Of a stretch of DNA of 64,000 nucleotides, positions 29,949 to 39,656 are shown one piece after another. The DNA is taken from assembly GCA_963978905.1 (NCBI GenBank), contig OZ022260.1, positions 14,187,725 to 14,251,724 on the forward strand. The letters run 5' to 3'. Each line of letters starts with the position of its first letter. Within the stretch, counting starts at the first letter, position 1. The notes beneath the pieces were generated by a model. The model worked only from the letters and a program-made list of their open reading frames with translations, was not told the DNA's origin and did no database searches. Source of the stretch: Trichostrongylus colubriformis. Taxonomy: Eukaryota > Nematoda > Chromadorea > Rhabditida > Trichostrongylidae. The position numbers and the translations under genes were made by a program.

Positions 29949-30080
29949 TAAGTTTTGCATAATGCGGGGCCCAGTGATGATTTGTAACTGATCAAGTTCA
30001 ACGGTCCGAAAGGGGATGCTTGTGTGAGGTGCCGAGTGAGTACTGAGATGAGGTTCTATCGCGACGGTGACAAAGCAAGA

Positions 30081-30152
30081 TCCGATGTGGTCTAGTGGTT
30101 AGGATTTGCGGCTCTCACCCGCAAGGCCCGGGTTCGATTCCCGGCATCGGAA
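30081..30152 (+). tRNA. tRNA-Glu(CUC) copy 115
   Basis: Consensus copy; next 204 bp on. Confidence 0.93.
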
Positions 30153-30284
30153 TAAGTTTTGCATAATGCGAGGCTCGATGATGATTTATAACTGATCAAG
30201 TTCAACGATCCGAAAGGGGATGCTTGTGTAAGGTGCAGAGTGAGTACTGAGATGAGGTTCTATCGCGACGGTGATAAAGCAAGA

Positions 30285-30356
30285 TCCGATGTGGTCTAGT
30301 GGTTAGGATTTGCGGCTCTCACCCGCAAGGCCCGGGTTCGATTCCCGGCATCGGAA
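30285..30356 (+). tRNA. tRNA-Glu(CUC) copy 116
   Basis: Consensus copy; next 204 bp on. Confidence 0.93.
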
Positions 30357-30488
30357 TAAATTTTGCATAATGCGGGGCTCTATGATGATCTATAACTGAT
30401 CACGTTCAACGATCCGAAAGGGGATGCTTGTGTAAGGTGCAGTGTGATTACTGAGATGAGGTTCTATCGCGACGGTGACAAAGCCAGA

Positions 30489-30560
30489 TCCGATGTGGTC
30501 TAGTGGTTAGGATTTGCGGCTCTCACCCGCATGGTCCGGGTTCGATTCCCGGCATCGGAA
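30489..30560 (+). tRNA. tRNA-Glu(CUC) copy 117
   Basis: C48T plus a private A44T; next 204 bp on. Confidence 0.86.
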
Positions 30561-30692
30561 TAAATTTTGCATAATGCGGGGCCCGATGATGATTTATAAC
30601 TGATCAAGTTCAACGATCCGAAAGGGGATGCTTGTGTGAGGTGCAGAGTGAGAACTGAGATGAGGTTCTATCGCGACGGTGACAAAGCAAGA

Positions 30693-30764
30693 TCCGATGT
30701 GGTCTAGTGGTTAGGATTTGCGGCTCTCACCCGCAAGGCCCGGGTTCGATTCCCGGCATCGGAA
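30693..30764 (+). tRNA. tRNA-Glu(CUC) copy 118
   Basis: Consensus copy; next 204 bp on. Confidence 0.93.
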
Positions 30765-30896
30765 CAAATTTTGCATAATGCGGGGCTCGATGATGATTTA
30801 TAACTGATCAAGTTCAACGATCCGAAAGGGGATGCTTGTGTAAGGTGCAGTGTGAGTACTGAGATGAGGTTCTATCGCGACGGTGACAAAGCCAGA

Positions 30897-30968
30897 TCCG
30901 ATGTGGTCTAGTGGTTGGGATTTGCGGCTCTCACCCGCAAGGCCCGGGTTCGATTCCCGGCATCGGAA
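30897..30968 (+). tRNA. tRNA-Glu(CUC) copy 119
   Basis: A21G, duplicate of copy 85; next 200 bp on. Confidence 0.88.
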
Positions 30969-31096
30969 TAAGTTTTGCATAATGCGAGGCTCGATGATGA
31001 TCTATAACTGATCACGTTCAACGATCCGAAAGGGGATGCTTGTGTGAGGTGCAGAGTACTGAGGTGAGGTTCTATCGCGACGGTGACAAAGCAAGA

Positions 31097-31168
31097 TCCG
31101 ATGTGGTCTAGTGGTTAGGTTTTGCGGCTCTCACCCGCAAGGCCCGGGTTCGATTCCCGGCATCGGAA
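31097..31168 (+). tRNA. tRNA-Glu(CUC) copy 120
   Basis: A24T (U11-U24 mismatch), duplicate of copy 86; next 204 bp on. Confidence 0.84.
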
Positions 31169-31300
31169 TAAATTTTGCATAATGCGGGGCTCGATGATGA
31201 TCTATAACTGATCACGTTCAACGATCTGAAAGGGGATGCTTGTGTGAGGTGCAGAGTGAGTACTGAGATGAGGTTCTATCGCGACGGTGACAAAGCCAGA

Positions 31301-31372
31301 TCCGATGTGGTCTAGTGGTTAGGATTTGCGGCTCTCACCCGCAAGGCCCGGGTTCGATTCCCGGCATCGGAA
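31301..31372 (+). tRNA. tRNA-Glu(CUC) copy 121
   Basis: Consensus copy; next 204 bp on. Confidence 0.93.
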
Positions 31373-31504
31373 TAGGTTTTGCATAATGCGGGGCTCGATG
31401 ATGATTTGTAAAAGGTCAAGTTCAACGGCCCGAAAGGGGATGCTTGTGTAAGGTGCAGAGTGAGTACTGAGATGAGGTTCTATCGCGACGGTGACAAATC
31501 AAGA

Positions 31505-31576
31505 TCCGATGTGGTCTAGTGGTTAGGATTTGCGGCTCTCACCCGCAAGGCCCGGGTTCGATTCCCGGCATCGGAA
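31505..31576 (+). tRNA. tRNA-Glu(CUC) copy 122
   Basis: Consensus copy; next 204 bp on. Confidence 0.93.
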
Positions 31577-31708
31577 TAAGTTTTGCATAATGCGGGGCCC
31601 AGTGATGATTTGTAACTGATCAAGTTCAACGGTCCGAAAGGGGATGCTTGTGTGAGGTGCCGAGTGAGTACTGAGATGAGGTTCTATCGCGACGGTGACA
31701 AAGCAAGA

Positions 31709-31780
31709 TCCGATGTGGTCTAGTGGTTAGGATTTGCGGCTCTCACCCGCAAGGCCCGGGTTCGATTCCCGGCATCGGAA
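31709..31780 (+). tRNA. tRNA-Glu(CUC) copy 123
   Basis: Consensus copy; next 204 bp on. Confidence 0.93.
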
Positions 31781-31912
31781 TAAGTTTTGCATAATGCGGG
31801 GCTCGATGATGATTTATAACTGATCAAGTTCAACGATCCGAAAGGGGATGCTTGTGTAAGGTGCAGAGTGAGTACTGAGATGAGGTTCTATCGCGACGGT
31901 GACAAAGCCAGA

Positions 31913-31984
31913 TCCGATGTGGTCTAGTGGTTAGGATTTGCGGCTCTCACCCGCAAGGCCCGGGTTCGATTCCCGGCATCGGAA
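31913..31984 (+). tRNA. tRNA-Glu(CUC) copy 124
   Basis: Consensus copy, duplicate of copy 90 without its G52A; next 204 bp on. Confidence 0.93.
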
Positions 31985-32116
31985 TAAGTTTTGCATAATG
32001 CGGGGCCCAGTGATGATTTGTAACTGATCAAGTTCAACGGTCCGAAAGGGGATGCTTGTGTGAGGTGCAGAGTGAGTACTGAGATGAGGTTCTATCGCGA
32101 CGGTGATAAAGCAAGA

Positions 32117-32188
32117 TCCGATGTGGTCTAGTGGTTAGGATTTGCGGCTCTCACCCGCAAGGCCCGGGTTCGATTCCCTTCATCGGAA
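32117..32188 (+). tRNA. tRNA-Glu(CUC) copy 125 (T-stem variant)
   Basis: TT at 64-65, duplicate of copy 91; next 200 bp on. Confidence 0.72.
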
Positions 32189-32316
32189 TAAGTTTTGCAT
32201 AATGCGGGGCCCGATGATGATCTATAACTGATCACGTTCAACGATCCGAAAGGGGATGCTTGTGTGAGGTGCAGAGTACTGAGGTGAGGTTCTATCGCGA
32301 CGGTGACAAAGCCAGA

Positions 32317-32388
32317 TCCGATGTGGTCTAGTGGTTAGGATTTGCGGCTCTCACCCGCAAGGCCCGGGTTCGATTCCCGGCATCGGAA
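32317..32388 (+). tRNA. tRNA-Glu(CUC) copy 126
   Basis: Consensus copy; next 204 bp on. Confidence 0.93.
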
Positions 32389-32520
32389 TAAGTTTTGCAT
32401 AATGCGGGGCTCGATGATGATTTGTAAAAGGTCAAGTTCAACGGCCCGAAAGGGGATGCTTGTGTAAGGTGCAGAGTGAGTACTGAGATGAGGTTCTATC
32501 GCGACGGTGACAAATCAAGA

Positions 32521-32592
32521 TCCGATGTGGTCTAGTGGTTAGGATTTGCGGCTCTCACCCGCAAGGCCCGGGTTCGATTCCCTTCATCGGAA
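32521..32592 (+). tRNA. tRNA-Glu(CUC) copy 127 (T-stem variant)
   Basis: TT at 64-65, duplicate of copy 93; next 200 bp on. Confidence 0.72.
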
Positions 32593-32720
32593 TAAGTTTT
32601 GCATAATGCGGGGCCCGATGATGATCTATAACTGATCACGTTCAACGATCCGAAAGGGGATGCTTGTGTGAGGTGCAGAGTACTGAGGTGAGGTTCTATC
32701 GCGACGGTGACAAAGCCAGA

Positions 32721-32792
32721 TCCGATGTGGTCTAGTGGTTAGGATTTGCGGCTCTCACCCGCAAGGCCCGGGTTCGATTCCCGGCATCGGAA
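32721..32792 (+). tRNA. tRNA-Glu(CUC) copy 128
   Basis: Consensus copy; next 204 bp on. Confidence 0.93.
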
Positions 32793-32924
32793 TAGGTTTT
32801 GCATAATGCGGGGCTCGATGATGATTTGTAAAAGGTCAAGTTCAACGGCCCGAAAGGGGATGCTTGTGTAAGGTGCAGAGTGAGTACTGAGATGAGGTTC
32901 TATCGCGACGGTGACAAATCAAGA

Positions 32925-32996
32925 TCCGATGTGGTCTAGTGGTTAGGATTTGCGGCTCTCACCCGCAAGGCCCGGGTTCGATTCCCGGCATCGGAA
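32925..32996 (+). tRNA. tRNA-Glu(CUC) copy 129
   Basis: Consensus copy; next 204 bp on. Confidence 0.93.
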
Positions 32997-33128
32997 TAAG
33001 TTTTGCATAATGCGGGGCCCAGTGATGATTTGTAACTGATCAAGTTCAACGGTCCGAAAGGGGATGCTTGTGTGAGGTGCCGAGTGAGTACTGAGATGAG
33101 GTTCTATCGCGACGGTGACAAAGCAAGA

Positions 33129-33200
33129 TCCGATGTGGTCTAGTGGTTAGGATTTGCGGCTCTCACCCGCAAGGCCCGGGTTCGATTCCCGGCATCGGAA
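33129..33200 (+). tRNA. tRNA-Glu(CUC) copy 130
   Basis: Consensus copy; next 204 bp on. Confidence 0.93.
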
Positions 33201-33332
33201 TAAGTTTTGCATAATGCGAGGCTCGATGATGATTTATAACTGATCAAGTTCAACGATCCGAAAGGGGATGCTTGTGTAAGGTGCAGAGTGAGTACTGAGA
33301 TGAGGTTCTATCGCGACGGTGATAAAGCAAGA

Positions 33333-33404
33333 TCCGATGTGGTCTAGTGGTTAGGATTTGCGGCTCTCACCCGCAAGGCCCGGGTTCGATTCCCGGCATC
33401 GGAA
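33333..33404 (+). tRNA. tRNA-Glu(CUC) copy 131
   Basis: Consensus copy; next 200 bp on. Confidence 0.93.
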
Positions 33405-33532
33405 TAAATTTTGCATAATGCGGGGCTCTATGATGATCTATAACTGATCACGTTCAACGATCCGAAAGGGGATGCTTGTGTGAGGTGCAGAGTACTGAGA
33501 TGAGGTTCTATCGCGACAGTGACAAAACAAGA

Positions 33533-33604
33533 TCCGATGTGGTCTAGTGGTTAGGATTTGCGGCTCTCACCCGCAAGGCCCGGGTTCGATTCCCGGCATC
33601 GGAA
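33533..33604 (+). tRNA. tRNA-Glu(CUC) copy 132
   Basis: Consensus copy with the gcgacagtgac flank of copy 106; next 204 bp on. Confidence 0.93.
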
Positions 33605-33736
33605 TAAATTTTGCATAATGCGGGGCTCGATGATGATCTATAACTGATCACGTTCAACGATCCGAAAGGGGATGCTTGTGTAAGGTGCAGTGTGATTACT
33701 GAGATGAGGTTCTATCGCGACGGTGACAAAGCCAGA

Positions 33737-33808
33737 TCCGATGTGGTCTAGTGGTTAGGATTTGCGGCTCTCACCCGCAAGGTCCGGGTTCGATTCCCGG
33801 CATCGGAA
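33737..33808 (+). tRNA. tRNA-Glu(CUC) copy 133
   Basis: C48T; next 204 bp on. Confidence 0.88.
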
Positions 33809-33940
33809 TAAATTTTGCATAATGCGGGGCCCGATGATGATTTATAACTGATCAAGTTCAACGATCCGAAAGGGGATGCTTGTGTGAGGTGCAGAGTGAG
33901 AACTGAGATGAGGTTCTATCGCGACGGTGACAAAGCAAGA

Positions 33941-34012
33941 TCCGATGTGGTCTAGTGGTTAGGATTTGCGGCTCTCACCCGCAAGGCCCGGGTTCGATTC
34001 CCGGCATCGGAA
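33941..34012 (+). tRNA. tRNA-Glu(CUC) copy 134
   Basis: Consensus copy; next 190 bp on (short spacer). Confidence 0.93.
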
Positions 34013-34130
34013 TAAATTTTGCATAATGCGGGGCTCGATGATGATCTATAACTGATCACGTTCAACGATCCGAAAGAGGTGCAGAGTGAGTACTGAGATG
34101 AGGTTCTATCGCGACGGTGACAAATCAAGA

Positions 34131-34202
34131 TCCGATGTGGTCTAGTGGTTAGGATTTGCGGCTCTCACCCGCAAGGCCCGGGTTCGATTCCCGGCATCGG
34201 AA
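34131..34202 (+). tRNA. tRNA-Glu(CUC) copy 135
   Basis: Consensus copy; next 200 bp on. Confidence 0.93.
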
Positions 34203-34330
34203 TAAGTTTTGCATAATGCGGGGCCCAGTGATGATTTGTAACTGATCAAGTTCAACGGTCCGAAAGGGGATGCTTGTGTGAGGTGCAGAGTACTGAGGTG
34301 AGGTTCTATCGCGACGGTGACAAAGCCAGA

Positions 34331-34402
34331 TCCGATGTGGTCTAGTGGTTAGGATTTGCGGCTCTCACCCGCAAGGCCCGGGTTCGATTCCCGGCATCGG
34401 AA
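34331..34402 (+). tRNA. tRNA-Glu(CUC) copy 136
   Basis: Consensus copy; next 204 bp on. Confidence 0.93.
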
Positions 34403-34534
34403 TAGGTTTTGTATAATGCGGGGCTCGATGATGATTTGTAAAAGGTCAAGTTCAACGGCCCGAAAGGGGATGCTTGTGTAAGGTGCAGAGTGAGTACTGA
34501 GATGAGGTTCTATCGCGACGGTGACAAATCAAGA

Positions 34535-34606
34535 TCCGATGTGGTCTAGTGGTTAGGATTTGCGGCTCTCACCCGCAAGGCCCGGGTTCGATTCCCGGCA
34601 TCGGAA
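34535..34606 (+). tRNA. tRNA-Glu(CUC) copy 137
   Basis: Consensus copy; next 204 bp on. Confidence 0.93.
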
Positions 34607-34738
34607 TAAGTTTTGCATAATGCGGGGCCCAGTGATGATTTGTAACTGATCAAGTTCAACGGTCCGAAAGGGGATGCTTGTGTGAGGTGCCGAGTGAGTA
34701 CTGAGATGAGGTTCTATCGCGACGGTGACAAAGCAAGA

Positions 34739-34810
34739 TCCGATGTGGTCTAGTGGTTAGGATTTGCGGCTCTCACCCGCAAGGCCCGGGTTCGATTCCC
34801 GGCATCGGAA
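34739..34810 (+). tRNA. tRNA-Glu(CUC) copy 138
   Basis: Consensus copy; next 204 bp on. Confidence 0.93.
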
Positions 34811-34942
34811 TAAGTTTTGCATAATGCGAGGCTCGATGATGATTTATAACTGATCAAGTTCAACGATCCGAAAGGGGATGCTTGTGTAAGGTGCAGAGTG
34901 AGTACTGAGATGAGGTTCTATCGCGACGGTGATAAAGCAAGA

Positions 34943-35014
34943 TCCGATGTGGTCTAGTGGTTAGGATTTGCGGCTCTCACCCGCAAGGCCCGGGTTCGAT
35001 TCCCGGCATCGGAA
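34943..35014 (+). tRNA. tRNA-Glu(CUC) copy 139
   Basis: Consensus copy; next 204 bp on. Confidence 0.93.
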
Positions 35015-35146
35015 TAAATTTTGCATAATGCGGGGCTCTATGATGATCTATAACTGATCACGTTCAACGATCCGAAAGGGGATGCTTGTGTAAGGTGCAG
35101 TGTGATTACTGAGATGAGGTTCTATCGCGACGGTGACAAAGCCAGA

Positions 35147-35218
35147 TCCGATGTGGTCTAGTGGTTAGGATTTGCGGCTCTCACCCGCAAGGTCCGGGTT
35201 CGATTCCCGGCATCGGAA
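35147..35218 (+). tRNA. tRNA-Glu(CUC) copy 140
   Basis: C48T; next 204 bp on. Confidence 0.88.
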
Positions 35219-35350
35219 TAAATTTTGCATAATGCGGGGCCCGATGATGATTTATAACTGATCAAGTTCAACGATCCGAAAGGGGATGCTTGTGTGAGGT
35301 GCAGAGTGAGAACTGAGATGAGGTTCTATCGCGACGGTGACAAAGCAAGA

Positions 35351-35422
35351 TCCGATGTGGTCTAGTGGTTAGGATTTGCGGCTCTCACCCGCAAGGCCCG
35401 GGTTCGATTCCCGGCATCGGAA
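35351..35422 (+). tRNA. tRNA-Glu(CUC) copy 141
   Basis: Consensus copy; next 190 bp on (short spacer). Confidence 0.93.
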
Positions 35423-35540
35423 TAAATTTTGCATAATGCGGGGCTCGATGATGATCTATAACTGATCACGTTCAACGATCCGAAAGAGGTGCAGAGTGAG
35501 TACTGAGATGAGGTTCTATCGCGACGGTGACAAATCAAGA

Positions 35541-35612
35541 TCCGATGTGGTCTAGTGGTTAGGATTTGCGGCTCTCACCCGCAAGGCCCGGGTTCGATTC
35601 CCGGCATCGGAA
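35541..35612 (+). tRNA. tRNA-Glu(CUC) copy 142
   Basis: Consensus copy; next 204 bp on. Confidence 0.93.
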
Positions 35613-35744
35613 TAAGTTTTGCATAATGCGGGGCCCAGTGATGATTTGTAACTGATCAAGTTCAACGGTCCGAAAGGGGATGCTTGTGTGAGGTGCCGAG
35701 TGAGTACTGAGATGAGGTTCTATCGCGACGGTGACAAAGCAAGA

Positions 35745-35816
35745 TCCGATGTGGTCTAGTGGTTAGGATTTGCGGCTCTCACCCGCAAGGCCCGGGTTCG
35801 ATTCCCGGCATCGGAA
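35745..35816 (+). tRNA. tRNA-Glu(CUC) copy 143
   Basis: Consensus copy; next 204 bp on. Confidence 0.93.
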
Positions 35817-35948
35817 TAAGTTTTGCATAATGCGAGGCTCGATGATGATTTATAACTGATCAAGTTCAACGATCCGAAAGGGGATGCTTGTGTAAGGTGC
35901 AGTGTGATTACTGAGATGAGGTTCTATCGCGACGGTGACAAAGCCAGA

Positions 35949-36020
35949 TCCGATGTGGTCTAGTGGTTAGGATTTGCGGCTCTCACCCGCAAGGTCCGGG
36001 TTCGATTCCCGGCATCGGAA
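35949..36020 (+). tRNA. tRNA-Glu(CUC) copy 144
   Basis: C48T; next 204 bp on. Confidence 0.88.
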
Positions 36021-36152
36021 TAAATTTTGCATAATGCGGGGCCCGATGATGATTTATAACTGATCAAGTTCAACGATCCGAAAGGGGATGCTTGTGTGAG
36101 GTGCAGAGTGAGAACTGAGATGAGGTTCTATCGCGACGGTGACAAAGCAAGA

Positions 36153-36224
36153 TTCGATGTGGTCTAGTGGTTAGGATTTGCGGCTCTCACCCGCAAGGCC
36201 CGGGTTCGATTCCCGGCATCGGAA
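36153..36224 (+). tRNA. tRNA-Glu(CUC) copy 145
   Basis: Private C2T gives a U2-G71 wobble in the acceptor stem; next 200 bp on. Confidence 0.88.
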
Positions 36225-36352
36225 TAAATTTTGCATAATGCGGGGCCCGATGATGATCTATAACTGATCACGTTCAACGATCCGAAAGGGGATGCTTGTG
36301 TGAGGTGCAGAGTACTGAGGTGAGGTTCTATCGCGACGGTGACAAAGCCAGA

Positions 36353-36424
36353 TCCGATGTGGTCTAGTGGTTAGGATTTGCGGCTCTCACCCGCAAGGCC
36401 CGGGTTCGATTCCCGGCATCGGAA
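36353..36424 (+). tRNA. tRNA-Glu(CUC) copy 146
   Basis: Consensus copy; next 204 bp on. Confidence 0.93.
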
Positions 36425-36556
36425 TAGGTTTTGCATAATGCGGGGCTCGATGATGATTTGTAAAAGGTCAAGTTCAACGGCCCGAAAGGGGATGCTTGTG
36501 TAAGGTGCAGAGTGAGTACTGAGATGAGGTTCTATCGCGACGGTGACAAATCAAGA

Positions 36557-36628
36557 TCCGATGTGGTCTAGTGGTTAGGATTTGCGGCTCTCACCCGCAA
36601 GGCCCGGGTTCGATTCCCGGCATCGGAA
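36557..36628 (+). tRNA. tRNA-Glu(CUC) copy 147
   Basis: Consensus copy; next 204 bp on. Confidence 0.93.
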
Positions 36629-36760
36629 TAAGTTTTGCATAATGCGGGGCCCAGTGATGATTTGTAACTGATCAAGTTCAACGGTCCGAAAGGGGATGCT
36701 TGTGTGAGGTGCCGAGTGAGTACTGAGATGAGGTTCTATCGCGACGGTGACAAAGCAAGA

Positions 36761-36832
36761 TCCGATGTGGTCTAGTGGTTAGGATTTGCGGCTCTCACCC
36801 GCAAGGCCCGGGTTCGATTCCCGGCATCGGAA
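36761..36832 (+). tRNA. tRNA-Glu(CUC) copy 148
   Basis: Consensus copy; next 204 bp on. Confidence 0.93.
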
Positions 36833-36964
36833 TAAGTTTTGCATAATGCGAGGCTCGATGATGATTTATAACTGATCAAGTTCAACGATCCGAAAGGGGA
36901 TGCTTGTGTAAGGTGCAGAGTGAGTACTGAGATGAGGTTCTATCGCGACGGTGATAAAGCAAGA

Positions 36965-37036
36965 TCCGATGTGGTCTAGTGGTTAGGATTTGCGGCTCTC
37001 ACCCGCAAGGCCCGGGTTCGATTCCCGGCATCGGAA
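36965..37036 (+). tRNA. tRNA-Glu(CUC) copy 149
   Basis: Consensus copy; opens a seven-copy block repeated from copy 156. Next 200 bp on. Confidence 0.93.
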
Positions 37037-37164
37037 TAAATTTTGCATAATGCGGGGCTCTATGATGATCTATAACTGATCACGTTCAACGATCCGAAAG
37101 GGGATGCTTGTGTGAGGTGCAGAGTACTGAGATGAGGTTCTATCGCGACGGTGACAAAACAAGA

Positions 37165-37236
37165 TCCGATGTGGTCTAGTGGTTAGGATTTGCGGCTCTC
37201 ACCCGCAAGGCCCGGGTTCGATTCCCGGCATCGGAA
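37165..37236 (+). tRNA. tRNA-Glu(CUC) copy 150
   Basis: Consensus copy; next 204 bp on. Confidence 0.93.
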
Positions 37237-37368
37237 TAAATTTTGCATAATGCGGGGCTCGATGATGATCTATAACTGATCACGTTCAACGATCCGAAAG
37301 GGGATGCTTGTGTAAGGTGCAGTGTGATTACTGAGATGAGGTTCTATCGCGACGGTGACAAAGCCAGA

Positions 37369-37440
37369 TCCGATGTGGTCTAGTGGTTAGGATTTGCGGC
37401 TCTCACCCGCAAGGTCCGGGTTCGATTCCCGGCATCGGAA
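37369..37440 (+). tRNA. tRNA-Glu(CUC) copy 151
   Basis: C48T; next 204 bp on. Confidence 0.88.
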
Positions 37441-37572
37441 TAAATTTTGCATAATGCGGGGCCCGATGATGATTTATAACTGATCAAGTTCAACGATCCG
37501 AAAGGGGATGCTTGTGTGAGGTGCAGAGTGAGAACTGAGATGAGGTTCTATCGCGACGGTGACAAAGCAAGA

Positions 37573-37644
37573 TCCGATGTGGTCTAGTGGTTAGGATTTG
37601 CGGCTCTCACCCGCAAGGCCCGGGTTCGATTCCCGGCATCGGAA
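37573..37644 (+). tRNA. tRNA-Glu(CUC) copy 152
   Basis: Consensus copy; next 200 bp on. Confidence 0.93.
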
Positions 37645-37772
37645 TAAATTTTGCATAATGCGGGGCTCGATGATGATCTATAACTGATCACGTTCAACGA
37701 TCCGAAAGGGGATGCTTGTGTGAGGTGCAGAGTACTGAGATGAGGTTCTATCGCGACGGTGACAAAACAAGA

Positions 37773-37844
37773 TCCGATGTGGTCTAGTGGTTAGGATTTG
37801 CGGCTCTCACCCGCAAGGCCCGGGTTCGATTCCCGGCATCGGAA
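37773..37844 (+). tRNA. tRNA-Glu(CUC) copy 153
   Basis: Consensus copy; its 3' spacer reads gttttgcttaatg, a marker of this end of the array. Next 200 bp on. Confidence 0.93.
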
Positions 37845-37972
37845 TAAGTTTTGCTTAATGCGGGGCTCGATGATGATTTATAACTGATCAAGTTCAACGA
37901 TCCGAAAGGGGATGCTTGTGTGAGGTGCAGAGTACTGAGATGAGGTTCTATCGCGACGGTGACAAAGCAAGA

Positions 37973-38044
37973 TCCGATGTGGTCTAGTGGTTAGGATTTG
38001 CGGCTCTCACCCGCAAGGCCCGGGTTCGATTCCCGGCATCGGAA
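37973..38044 (+). tRNA. tRNA-Glu(CUC) copy 154
   Basis: Consensus copy with the gcttaatg spacer; next 200 bp on. Confidence 0.93.
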
Positions 38045-38172
38045 TAAGTTTTGCTTAATGCGGGGCTCGATGATGATTTATAACTGATCAAGTTCAACGA
38101 TCCGAAAGGGGATGCTTGTGTGAGGTGCAGAGTACTGAGATGAGGTTCTATCGCGACGGTGACAAAGCAAGA

Positions 38173-38244
38173 TCCGATGTGGTCTAGTGGTTAGGATTTG
38201 CGGCTCTCACCCGCAAGGCCCGGGTTCGATTCCCGGCATCGGAA
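38173..38244 (+). tRNA. tRNA-Glu(CUC) copy 155
   Basis: Consensus copy; next 204 bp on. Confidence 0.93.
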
Positions 38245-38376
38245 TAAGTTTTGCATAATGCGAGGCTCGATGATGATTTATAACTGATCAAGTTCAACGA
38301 TCCGAAAGGGGATGCTTGTGTAAGGTGCAGAGTGAGTACTGAGATGAGGTTCTATCGCGACGGTGATAAAGCAAGA

Positions 38377-38448
38377 TCCGATGTGGTCTAGTGGTTAGGA
38401 TTTGCGGCTCTCACCCGCAAGGCCCGGGTTCGATTCCCGGCATCGGAA
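38377..38448 (+). tRNA. tRNA-Glu(CUC) copy 156
   Basis: Consensus copy, counterpart of copy 149; next 200 bp on. Confidence 0.93.
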
Positions 38449-38576
38449 TAAATTTTGCATAATGCGGGGCTCTATGATGATCTATAACTGATCACGTTCA
38501 ACGATCCGAAAGGGGATGCTTGTGTGAGGTGCAGAGTACTGAGATGAGGTTCTATCGCGACGGTGACAAAACAAGA

Positions 38577-38648
38577 TCCGATGTGGTCTAGTGGTTAGGA
38601 TTTGCGGCTCTCACCCGCAAGGCCCGGGTTCGATTCCCGGCATCGGAA
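38577..38648 (+). tRNA. tRNA-Glu(CUC) copy 157
   Basis: Consensus copy; next 204 bp on. Confidence 0.93.
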
Positions 38649-38780
38649 TAAATTTTGCATAATGCGGGGCTCGATGATGATCTATAACTGATCACGTTCA
38701 ACGATCCGAAAGGGGATGCTTGTGTAAGGTGCAGTGTGATTACTGAGATGAGGTTCTATCGCGACGGTGACAAAGCCAGA

Positions 38781-38852
38781 TCCGATGTGGTCTAGTGGTT
38801 AGGATTTGCGGCTCTCACCCGCAAGGTCCGGGTTCGATTCCCGGCATCGGAA
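38781..38852 (+). tRNA. tRNA-Glu(CUC) copy 158
   Basis: C48T; next 204 bp on. Confidence 0.88.
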
Positions 38853-38984
38853 TAAATTTTGCATAATGCGGGGCCCGATGATGATTTATAACTGATCAAG
38901 TTCAACGATCCGAAAGGGGATGCTTGTGTGAGGTGCAGAGTGAGAACTGAGATGAGGTTCTATCGCGACGGTGACAAAGCAAGA

Positions 38985-39056
38985 TCCGATGTGGTCTAGT
39001 GGTTAGGATTTGCGGCTCTCACCCGCAAGGCCCGGGTTCGATTCCCGGCATCGGAA
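38985..39056 (+). tRNA. tRNA-Glu(CUC) copy 159
   Basis: Consensus copy; next 200 bp on. Confidence 0.93.
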
Positions 39057-39184
39057 TAAATTTTGCATAATGCGGGGCTCGATGATGATCTATAACTGAT
39101 CACGTTCAACGATCCGAAAGGGGATGCTTGTGTGAGGTGCAGAGTACTGAGATGAGGTTCTATCGCGACGGTGACAAAACAAGA

Positions 39185-39256
39185 TCCGATGTGGTCTAGT
39201 GGTTAGGATTTGCGGCTCTCACCCGCAAGGCCCGGGTTCGATTCCCGGCATCGGAA
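39185..39256 (+). tRNA. tRNA-Glu(CUC) copy 160
   Basis: Consensus copy with the gcttaatg spacer; next 200 bp on. Confidence 0.93.
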
Positions 39257-39384
39257 TAAGTTTTGCTTAATGCGGGGCTCGATGATGATTTATAACTGAT
39301 CAAGTTCAACGATCCGAAAGGGGATGCTTGTGTGAGGTGCAGAGTACTGAGATGAGGTTCTATCGCGACGGTGACAAAGCAAGA

Positions 39385-39456
39385 TCCGATGTGGTCTAGT
39401 GGTTAGGATTTGCGGCTCTCACCCGCAAGGCCCGGGTTCGATTCCCGGCATCGGAA
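39385..39456 (+). tRNA. tRNA-Glu(CUC) copy 161
   Basis: Consensus copy with the gcttaatg spacer; next 200 bp on. Confidence 0.93.
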
Positions 39457-39584
39457 TAAGTTTTGCTTAATGCGGGGCTCGATGATGATTTATAACTGAT
39501 CAAGTTCAACGATCCGAAAGGGGATGCTTGTGTGAGGTGCAGAGTACTGAGGTGAGGTTCTATCGCGACGGTGACAAAGCAAGA

Positions 39585-39656
39585 TCCGATGTGGTCTAGT
39601 GGTTAGGATTTGCGGCTCTCACCCGCAAGGCCCGGGTTCGATTCCCGGCATCGGAA
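39585..39656 (+). tRNA. tRNA-Glu(CUC) copy 162
   Basis: Consensus copy and last of the array. The downstream T run is interrupted (aagctttgc, TTT only), so Pol III termination here may be weaker than at other copies. Confidence 0.92.

Larger units (their letters stand above)
24003..32792 (+). repeat. Large block duplication displaced 6894 bp
   Basis: Copies 85-94 (24003-25898) and 119-128 (30897-32792) carry the same ordered private markers: A21G, A24T, then TT at 64-65 in the seventh and ninth gene. Only G52A in copy 90 differs among the gene changes I noted. Confidence 0.85.
27451..34402 (+). repeat. Large block duplication displaced 5270 bp
   Basis: Copies 102-110 and 128-136 match in spacing and share the gcgacagtgac flank, the C48T gene and the 190-bp short spacer in the same order. 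Confidence 0.85.
36965..39656 (+). repeat. Terminal seven-copy tandem duplication
   Basis: Copies 149-155 and 156-162 have the same spacing series (200, 204, 204, 200, 200, 200) and the same C48T gene in third place. Displacement is 1412 bp. I saw almost no differences, so it looks recent. Confidence 0.88.
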
